Assembly: GCA_947166385.1 (NCBI GenBank) | Contig: CAMVEB010000005.1 | Span: 100,658 to 164,657 of the forward strand | From: an uncultured Clostridia bacterium | GTDB taxonomy: Bacteria > Bacillota > Clostridia > Christensenellales > Aristaeellaceae | Reading direction: 5' to 3' | DNA: 64,000 nt | Shown here: piece by piece, positions 57,939-64,000 of the stretch | How the letters are laid out: every line of letters begins with the position of its first letter | Position numbering within the stretch: the first letter of the stretch is position 1 | The notes under the pieces: generated by a model | Database searches by the model: none | The model's input: the letters and a program-made list of their open reading frames with translations, nothing else | Told to the model about the DNA's origin: nothing | Made by a program: the position numbers and the translations under genes

Positions 57939-60106
57939 TATGGTCCTTTATATGCCATGCAAAGCATTGTCAGATCGTCAAACTGTTCCGCGTCCTTCAC
58001 GAAGGCATCCACAGCCTTCCGCACGTTATTCAGCAGTCCCTCGGGCCCCGCGTCCTTCTCTTCGTTCAGCGCGTCAATCATCCGCTCTGTCCCGAAGAGT
58101 TCCTTCTCCGCGTCCGTCGCTTCCGGAACGCCGTCCGTATAAACGAACAGTTTGTCTCCCGGGCTGAGCTGCAGCTCGTACTGCTTAAACCGGAGCCCCG
58201 TCATCCCGCCGACCACAAATCCATGCGGATCCTTGTACAGTTCAAAGCTTCCGCCGGCGCGCTTCAGCGCCGGATACTCATGCCCCGCGTTCGCGGCAAC
58301 AAGTTTGCCGGTCGAAATCTCCAGGATCCCGATCCAGGTCGTCACAAACATCTCCGCCTGATTGTTGGAGCAGATGGAGTCATTCGCCTTCGCCAGGATT
58401 TCCGCCGGGCTGCTGCCCATCATGGCGATGTTCTGCAGGATGAGCTTGGAGGTCATCATAAACAGCGCCGCGGGAATGCCTTTTCCGCTGACATCCGCGA
58501 TCACCAGGCACAGATGGTCCGGATCGGTCAGGAAGAAATCATAGAAATCGCCGCCCACTTCCTTCGCCGGATCCATCAGGGCAAAGATGTCAAACTCCTT
58601 CCGGTCCGGGAACGGCGGGAAAATATGCGGCAGCATGGATGCCTGGATCGTGGCCGCCATATTCAGCTCGGCGCCGATGCGTTCCTTCTCTGCTGTCACC
58701 TTGCGGACCTGTTCCACATATTCCGTCGTCTTCCGGGTCATCATGGCAAAGGATTCCGCGAGGATTTCAATCTCGTCCCCCGTCCGGTAGGCATCCTCCA
58801 TCTGGAAATCAAGATGATCCTCTTCCAGTTCGGAAATCCGTTCCGCCATCGTGTTCAGCGGCTTGACGATCCTTTTCCCCTGCCATAAAGCCACGCTGCA
58901 GAGTCCTATCAGGAGTACCGTCAGAACACTGAAAAACGTCAGGTTCAGCTGAGCATTCTTCTCTCTGTAAGCGTCGGACGCTTCTTCCTCAATCCTGTCG
59001 AAACTTTCCTGAAGATTCCTGACCGGCTCGGTCACCTTGTCCTCGCTGAACAGGGAAATCATGGTCCATCCGACTGTTTCCACCGGTACACCGACCATGA
59101 AATAAGCGCCGCTGTCCAGATGCACCAGCCGGAGATCCGTCGGCCCTTCCTGCGCTTCCCGGATGAAGGCCGCCAGTTCCTGATTGTCCGACTGACGCAG
59201 ATCCTCAGCCGCTCCGCTGCTCTGCACGATGAATTCATCGCCCTTCACCGTGGAAACCACCGCATGGCCGTCCCGGTTGATGACCAGGTTATAGCCGCCG
59301 TCCTTCTCGGAAGCCTGCATGGTCTGCTGCATCGTATCCAGGAAAAGGTCCGTCCCGATCACCGCGCACAGCTCGCCGTTCGATCCGTAAACCGGCGCCG
59401 CGCAGACCAGGCTCAGTTCCCCGGTGTTGGCGTCCACCTCCACATCCGTGAAAATCAGTTTCCCCTCTTCCACCGCCTGCTTATACCAGAACCGGGTGCG
59501 GGCATCGTATTCCAGCAGCATGCCCTGTTCATCGAACCAGCTGCCCGAGCTCCGGCTGACCGACAGGAAAGCGCCTTCCGGCAGCGCCATATACACATTA
59601 TCCGTATGGAAGATTTCACAGACCGAAATCATGATTTCCGACATGTTTGCCGCCAGGCCGACCCTCGCCTGGAATGCCGGATCAAACGTGTCCACTCCGG
59701 GGGCCGGAATCATCTGAGCCACCAGCTCCCCGTCCTGGGCGGCATCCGGCCCGCTGTAGGATTTGAAGCCGTAATGATCCGGGTCCGTAAAGATCTGACC
59801 CGCGTTTTTGCACAGCATGGTCACCCGGGACTGCGCATCGCGGAAAATTTCGTCCGCGACATACGCTTCCAGTTCTGTGATCCGGGTCAGTTTCTCCCGG
59901 GTTGCCTGCGTCATGGTCGCCTCGGCAATCTCCGTCATGGACGCGACCTGCCTGAGCCTGGTTTCTGTCGTCCGCTGGTCAACGATCCTGTTCCGGTACA
60001 CGCTCAGCAATCCAAAGGAAACGGCAACCAACCCTACCGTGACCAGGATCACCAGGAACAGCTTCCCCCTGATTCCCCTGAAATATTTCGAACCGGTCTT
60101 CTTCAA
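57938..60106 (-). CDS. SpoIIE/PP2C-type serine phosphatase with extracellular dCache sensor
   Basis: A 722-residue membrane sensor. One N-terminal helix (residues 16-36), an extracellular dCache-like region (about 40-385), a second helix near 390-410, a HAMP segment, a coiled linker and a PP2C/RsbU-type phosphatase domain. GGDFYDFF near 515 and VIADVSGKGIPAALFM near 535 hold the metal-binding acids. It would dephosphorylate an anti-sigma-antagonist type protein on an outside signal. The start is TTG with GGGGAG upstream. No partner STAS gene is nearby. Confidence 0.88.
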   Translation of the reverse strand: MKKTGSKYFRGIRGKLFLVILVTVGLVAVSFGLLSVYRNRIVDQRTTETRLRQVASMTEIAEATMTQATREKLTRITELEAYVADEIFRDAQSRVTMLCKNAGQIFTDPDHYGFKSYSGPDAAQDGELVAQMIPAPGVDTFDPAFQARVGLAANMSEIMISVCEIFHTDNVYMALPEGAFLSVSRSSGSWFDEQGMLLEYDARTRFWYKQAVEEGKLIFTDVEVDANTGELSLVCAAPVYGSNGELCAVIGTDLFLDTMQQTMQASEKDGGYNLVINRDGHAVVSTVKGDEFIVQSSGAAEDLRQSDNQELAAFIREAQEGPTDLRLVHLDSGAYFMVGVPVETVGWTMISLFSEDKVTEPVRNLQESFDRIEEEASDAYREKNAQLNLTFFSVLTVLLIGLCSVALWQGKRIVKPLNTMAERISELEEDHLDFQMEDAYRTGDEIEILAESFAMMTRKTTEYVEQVRKVTAEKERIGAELNMAATIQASMLPHIFPPFPDRKEFDIFALMDPAKEVGGDFYDFFLTDPDHLCLVIADVSGKGIPAALFMMTSKLILQNIAMMGSSPAEILAKANDSICSNNQAEMFVTTWIGILEISTGKLVAANAGHEYPALKRAGGSFELYKDPHGFVVGGMTGLRFKQYELQLSPGDKLFVYTDGVPEATDAEKELFGTERMIDALNEEKDAGPEGLLNNVRKAVDAFVKDAEQFDDLTMLCMAYKGP

Positions 60107-60190
60107 AGTCTCTTCTCCCCATCTGTCCGGAGTTCCGCTCCGTCCCCGGACTGTTTCATTCTCCGCTGTTTTCCCGGCAAATTTGTTTTA

Positions 60191-61522
60191 TCATACCACA
60201 TTCGGGCGAAAATTGCGAGCATACAGCACCAGGGCCAGGCCCGCGCTCAGCACGTCCGCGATCAGCGGGGCAACCAGAAATCCGTTATACTGGGCAATCG
60301 CCGTCGCCGCCAGAAACACTGCGATAAACAGAATTCCCTGCCTGCTGAGCGACATGATCAGCGCCGGAACGGGTTTCCCCGTTGCCTGGAACAGGCAGGT
60401 ATACAACAGGACAATCGCGCAGAAAACCATCCCGGCAATCTGCCACCGCATCATGACCGCGCCGTCCCGGATAATCCCCGCATCCTGTATAAAAATCCCC
60501 ATCAGCGGCTCCGCCAGCAGGAAAACTGCCAGTGACTCCGCCGCAGCTAGCCCGCACAGAAACACCGTGCAGAAGCACAGCAGCTGCCGGAGTTTTTCCC
60601 ATTCCCTGGATCCGTAAAGAAATCCGAACAGCGGCACCCCGCCGAAGGAGAAGCCAACCAGGATCAGCATCACGATCATCGTAATCCGCAACACAATGCC
60701 CAGCGCGGCAATCTTCTCATCCCCGTAAGGCAGCAGAAACTGGTTCATGAACACAATGCAGACGCTGGACGCGATATTGGTCAGCGCCGCTGTAAAGCCA
60801 ACGCTGAAAACCTGGCTGCACTCCTCCCGGCGCACGCGGCATTTTCGGGGATCCACGGACAGGCAGCTGCTCTTTTTCAGAACAAAGAACAGGCACAGCA
60901 GATCCGTCAGCGTATAGCCCAGCACGGTGGCCAGCGCCGCACCGAACGCGCCCCATCCGAGTCCGCTGATAAAGATCGGATCCAGCACAATGTTCAGCAG
61001 CGATCCGGCCACTGAACCAATCATGGACAGGGTGGACATGCCTTCGCTGCGGATCAGGTTCGAATGGATGAAGGAAAGGATGACCAGCGGAGCTCCTCCG
61101 ACAATCACCAGATAGTAAGCCTTTGCGGATTCAAAGGTCTGCCCGCTCGCGCCGAGGAGCCCGAGCATCGGGCGGCACAGCAGCAGAAGCGGCACAGCAA
61201 TCACGATACCCGTCAGGATGGATACCCAGAAGCAGAAGGAACTGATCCTCCGGCTGCTTTCCCAGTCCCGGCTGCCCAGGAGCCGCGAAATCAGGGAGCT
61301 TCCGCCCTGCCCGAAAATGTTGCCGATCGCCATCAGCGCCGTAAACATCGGCCCGCATACGGACACTCCCGCCACCAGCACCGCGTCGTTGGTCCTGCCG
61401 ATAAAGTAGGTGTCCGCCAGGTTATACACCAGCGTGATCACCATGCTGAATACCACCGGCAGCGCCAGCTTAAAATAGGTGGGAATCACCCGTTCCGTAT
61501 CAAACACCTTTTTTTCTTCCAT
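60191..61522 (-). CDS. MATE-family multidrug/metabolite exporter (second copy)
   Basis: A 443-residue exporter with 12 helices. PVVFSMVITLVYNLADTYFI near 18-37 is the MATE N-terminal motif. It exchanges organic cations or metabolites for sodium or protons. ATG 61522 has GGGAG 11 nt upstream; a GTG seven codons earlier overlaps the stop of the first MATE gene but lacks a site. The two MATE genes are not close copies. Confidence 0.9.
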   Translation of the reverse strand: MEEKKVFDTERVIPTYFKLALPVVFSMVITLVYNLADTYFIGRTNDAVLVAGVSVCGPMFTALMAIGNIFGQGGSSLISRLLGSRDWESSRRISSFCFWVSILTGIVIAVPLLLLCRPMLGLLGASGQTFESAKAYYLVIVGGAPLVILSFIHSNLIRSEGMSTLSMIGSVAGSLLNIVLDPIFISGLGWGAFGAALATVLGYTLTDLLCLFFVLKKSSCLSVDPRKCRVRREECSQVFSVGFTAALTNIASSVCIVFMNQFLLPYGDEKIAALGIVLRITMIVMLILVGFSFGGVPLFGFLYGSREWEKLRQLLCFCTVFLCGLAAAESLAVFLLAEPLMGIFIQDAGIIRDGAVMMRWQIAGMVFCAIVLLYTCLFQATGKPVPALIMSLSRQGILFIAVFLAATAIAQYNGFLVAPLIADVLSAGLALVLYARNFRPNVV

Positions 61523-61539
61523 TTTCGCTGCATCTCCCT

Positions 61540-62907
61540 TCACAGCTCATTCATCGGCCGCCAGACAATCACCGTCATCGTAACAAAGCAGGCCGTTGCC
61601 CCTGTCAGCTGGCTGATCAGTTCCGCCCAGAAAACGCCGTGTACCCCCAGCCCGAGATTCGGCAGCAGCAGTGTCAGCGGCGCCACGAGCACAATCTTTC
61701 TCAGCAGCGAAAAGAACAGCGCGTAGCGCGGATAATTCAGCGCCACAAAAGTCGATTGCCCGGCCTGCTGCAAAGCCATAAACGGGAACGCGCCGAAATA
61801 GATCCGTGCGCTGATCACCGCCGTTCCGATCAGCTGCTCGTCCGAGGTGAAAATCCGGATCAGCGGTTCCGGAATAAACATGATCAGCGCCCACATGATC
61901 AGGTTGATGGACAGGCCGCTCAGGAATGTGAAACGGATGCTCTCCGAAACGCGGCGGTACAGTTTCGCTCCGTAGTTATAGCTCATGACGCTCTGGGCGC
62001 CCATCACAATCCCGCTGTTGGGCAGGCTCATCATCTCCCGCAGGGAATTGATCAGGCTCATGGCTCCGACATAAACCGTGCTCACCGCTCCGCCCCACGT
62101 TTTGAGCATAATGTTGACGATGGCCTGGGTAATGCTGTTTGTCACCCGGAAGGTAAAGCCCGTAACACCCAGATGGACGATCCGCCCCAGTTCCTTCCTG
62201 TCCAGGCAGAACCCATTCAGGCGCAGGGAAGCCCGCCTGCTCCGGAGGAAAAAGAGAATCCACAGCGCGCTGGCCGTCTGTGATGCCACCGTTGCCAGCG
62301 CCGCGCCGCGGATGCCCATATCCAGGGTATAAATCAGGAGAGGATCCAGCAGAATATTCAGCGCAGCCCCGATGATCACGGTCATCATTCCGATCCGTGG
62401 AAACCCCTGTGCGCTGATGAACGGATTCATTCCCAGGCTGATCAGCACGGGAACGGTCCCGAGAACATAGATCCGGAAATACCCCATCGCCGCCGGGAGC
62501 GTCGTTTCATCCCCGCCGAGCCAGCGCAGGGTCACCGGAGCGGAAAAATAAAGCAGAACCGTCAGGATCACCCCTGTGATCAGGAGCATGGAAAAAGAAG
62601 TCCCCATGATCCGCTCCGCTTTCCCGTCTTCCCTGCTGCCGCGGGCGATCGTCGCCAGGGTGGCGCCGCCGGTTGAAAACAGATTGGCAAAGGCCCCGAT
62701 CAGCGTGATCAGAGGAAAGCAGATCCCCAGCCCGGTCAGCGCCAGCGTGCCGCCTTCCGCCATGTGGCCGATATACATCCGGTCCACAATGTTGTACAGC
62801 ACATGAACAAACTCGGCCAGCATCATGGGCAGACCGAGTTTCAGGATGATCCGGGAGACTTTTCCGCGGGAAAAATCACCCGCTGCTGTCTTTGTCGTCT
62901 TATTCAT
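61540..62907 (-). CDS. MATE-family multidrug/metabolite exporter (first copy)
   Basis: A 455-residue exporter with 12 helices and LPMMLAEFVHVLYNIVDRMY near 26-45. It precedes the second MATE gene directly. Two different MATE genes in tandem could form two separate exporters or a pair. AAAGGA is 9 nt before the ATG. The DUF212 gene ends 12 bases before it, so it is in the same operon. Confidence 0.9.
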   Translation of the reverse strand: MNKTTKTAAGDFSRGKVSRIILKLGLPMMLAEFVHVLYNIVDRMYIGHMAEGGTLALTGLGICFPLITLIGAFANLFSTGGATLATIARGSREDGKAERIMGTSFSMLLITGVILTVLLYFSAPVTLRWLGGDETTLPAAMGYFRIYVLGTVPVLISLGMNPFISAQGFPRIGMMTVIIGAALNILLDPLLIYTLDMGIRGAALATVASQTASALWILFFLRSRRASLRLNGFCLDRKELGRIVHLGVTGFTFRVTNSITQAIVNIMLKTWGGAVSTVYVGAMSLINSLREMMSLPNSGIVMGAQSVMSYNYGAKLYRRVSESIRFTFLSGLSINLIMWALIMFIPEPLIRIFTSDEQLIGTAVISARIYFGAFPFMALQQAGQSTFVALNYPRYALFFSLLRKIVLVAPLTLLLPNLGLGVHGVFWAELISQLTGATACFVTMTVIVWRPMNEL

Positions 62908-62919
62908 CGGTGAAATCCT

Positions 62920-63366
62920 TTACGGCAGGATCAGATTGAAAATCACAGCCGTCACAATCCCGGAGAGCGCGCCGACGACCACCTGGCGACCGGTATGCCC
63001 GACAAATTCCTTCAGCGTTTCCACCGGCGTCATTTTTCCGCGGCCCATGGATTCCAGCAGTTTCAGCATGTTGTTGATCACTTTGGCCTGTTTCCCTGTT
63101 TCCTGCCTGACTCCGACCGCGTCATGCATGACAATCACTGCAAGAATGGTGGCAACGGCAAACAGCGGAGAATCCCATCCGCACTGCAGTCCCGTCGCCG
63201 TCGCGACCGAGGCCACAATCGCCGAATGGGCGCTCGGCATCCCGCCGTCGCCCAGCAGGCGTTCCAGTACAAACTTTTTATTGATAATCCAGTAAATAAT
63301 GACCTTCGAAATCTGTGCTCCCAGCCAAGCGATAAAAGCAATCAGCAGAATCCTGTTATAAAACAT
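62920..63366 (-). CDS. Divergent PAP2-family (DUF212) membrane protein
   Basis: A 148-residue membrane protein with about four helices. GDGGMPSAHSAIVASVA near 40-56 and MHDAVGVRQETGKQA near 82-96 match the divergent PAP2 (acid phosphatase/vanadium-dependent haloperoxidase related) family. It may be a membrane lipid phosphatase. It lies between the deformylase and MATE genes. Confidence 0.88.
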   Translation of the reverse strand: MFYNRILLIAFIAWLGAQISKVIIYWIINKKFVLERLLGDGGMPSAHSAIVASVATATGLQCGWDSPLFAVATILAVIVMHDAVGVRQETGKQAKVINNMLKLLESMGRGKMTPVETLKEFVGHTGRQVVVGALSGIVTAVIFNLILP

Positions 63367-63396
63367 CCGAACCGCCTGTCCTTCCCTTCCGTGTCC

Positions 63397-63807
63397 CTAA
63401 ATCAGAATTCCGTCACAATGATCAATCTCATGCTGAACAATCTGTGCCTGAAAGCCATCCAGCATCCCGATATGCTCCTTCATCTGCGCATCCTGCCAGG
63501 CCAGGCGTATGCTCTTGTAGCGCGTGGTTTTCCGCACGCCGTCCAGCGACAGGCAGCCTTCCTCCGTCTCAAATGGCTCTGACTTGCTGAGAATTCTCGG
63601 GTTCAGTATGGTAACGACCATCGGCCCTTTCGCTATGGCAATGATCCGCTTCCGGTAGCCGATCATATTGGCCGCCATACCGACACAGTGATCCTGATTT
63701 GCCCGAAGCGTATCGGCCAGATCTTCCGCAATGGGAAGATCCGCCGCGGTCGCCTCCCTGGACTTCTGGCTCAGCCATATCGGATCCCGGATAATTTCGC
63801 GGACCAT
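63397..63807 (-). CDS. def: Peptide deformylase
   Basis: A 136-residue peptide deformylase, which removes formyl groups from new proteins. Motif 1 is CVGMAANMIG near 42 (GxGxAAxQ in most; here Met and Asn replace Gly and Gln), motif 2 is EEGCLSLDGV near 81 and motif 3 is QHEIDHCDGIL near 124. The HEIDH metal site is intact. The change in motif 1 is found in some short clostridial deformylases. A promoter lies just before it. Confidence 0.88.
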   Translation of the reverse strand: MVREIIRDPIWLSQKSREATAADLPIAEDLADTLRANQDHCVGMAANMIGYRKRIIAIAKGPMVVTILNPRILSKSEPFETEEGCLSLDGVRKTTRYKSIRLAWQDAQMKEHIGMLDGFQAQIVQHEIDHCDGILI

Positions 63808-63867
63808 ATCCCATGCCTCCCGTTTTTCTCCTTCATAATCGTCCTGAATGCCTGTGCATTTTTGTAC

Positions 63868-63896
63868 AGTATAACAGATTTTATGCCTGCGGAAAA
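63868..63896 (-). promoter_or_regulatory. Promoter of the def operon
   Basis: On the minus strand TTTTCC (63891-63896), 17 bases, TATACT (63868-63873). Confidence 0.65.
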
Positions 63897-63900
63897 AGTG

Positions 63901-63929
63901 TTGATTTTTTTTTATTCCTGTGTTATAAT
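63901..63929 (+). promoter_or_regulatory. Promoter of tRNA-Val
   Basis: TTGATT (63901-63906), 17 bases, TATAAT (63924-63929), with the tRNA starting 18 bases after it. It is back to back with the def promoter. Confidence 0.82.
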
Positions 63930-63947
63930 CCCTTTCGTTGACCGCTT

Positions 63948-64000
63948 GGGATTATAGCTCAGTTGGTTAGAGCACCACGTTGACATCGTGGGGGTCATAG
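63948..64000 (+). tRNA. tRNA-Val (GAC), partial at the window edge
   Basis: The 5' part of a tRNA: acceptor strand GGGATTA, D arm GCTC/GAGC, anticodon stem CCACG/CGTGG and loop TTGACAT, giving anticodon GAC. The T arm is cut off by the right edge. Confidence 0.88.

Noticed and set aside
1..64000. CRISPR array, insertion sequence, prophage or integrative element
   Set aside because: No repeat-spacer pattern, transposase, integrase or phage structural gene was seen; the tRNA genes have no adjacent integrase or repeated end.

Overview
The window looks like chromosomal DNA from an anaerobic, fermentative clostridial Firmicute of moderately high GC. The evidence is an IspH-ribosomal protein S1 fusion (a clostridial trait), an NADH-linked [FeFe]-hydrogenase operon with a sensory hydrogenase module, strong AGGAGG ribosome sites, consensus sigma-A promoters and many carbohydrate genes. 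A rumen or gut clostridium (for example of the Christensenellales/Aristaeellaceae kind) would fit, but that is inference. No phage, transposase, insertion sequence or CRISPR array is visible. No stretch over 300 bases lacks a gene.

Layout. 1-13.8 kb: two CUT2 (ribose/galactose-type) sugar ABC importers surround an operon of two zinc alcohol/sugar dehydrogenases and a GH31 glycosidase; miaA lies between on the other strand. The second importer has two permease genes. 13.8-20.9 kb: a tightly packed minus-strand operon of envelope-type genes: FRG-domain protein, MdoB/LtaS-like phosphoglycerol transferase, secreted lamin-tail/CotH kinase-like protein, HAD phosphatase, SGNH (CE2-like) esterase, zinc-ribbon protein and small membrane protein. 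21.0-31.8 kb: the energy/redox region, with hndABCD-like bifurcating hydrogenase plus an ATPase-domain protein, preceded by a regulatory block (DUF362 ferredoxin-like protein, dCMP deaminase, DUF6062, DRTGG, HATPase, sensory [FeFe]-hydrogenase-like protein, DRTGG, PHP phosphoesterase). 32.1-32.3 kb: initiator and elongator tRNA-Met.

32.3-44.3 kb: split ThrE-type exporter, GH27 alpha-galactosidase with a secreted C39-like/SH3 protein and an HTH regulator, a CofE-like ligase, the ispH-rpsA fusion, plsC, cmk, an AbrB-type regulator, a YfbR-like nucleotidase and an LCP cell-wall protein. 44.4-52.4 kb: polysaccharide flippase, MgtE magnesium channel preceded by a possible 28-codon leader ORF, LysR regulator, Na/Pi cotransporter and a GPH sugar symporter. 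52.4-56.3 kb: a zinc-uptake operon (small Cys-rich membrane protein, znuA, znuC, znuB, lipoprotein). 56.3-64 kb: a secreted protein with a cystatin-like motif, an SH3 protein, a sensor-type SpoIIE phosphatase, two MATE exporters, a DUF212 PAP2-like protein, peptide deformylase and the start of tRNA-Val(GAC) at the right edge.

The parts most worth following up are the hydrogenase signalling block with its upstream palindrome, the coupled envelope operon, the small ORF before mgtE, and the perfect stem-loops placed right after both sugar-binding-protein genes.
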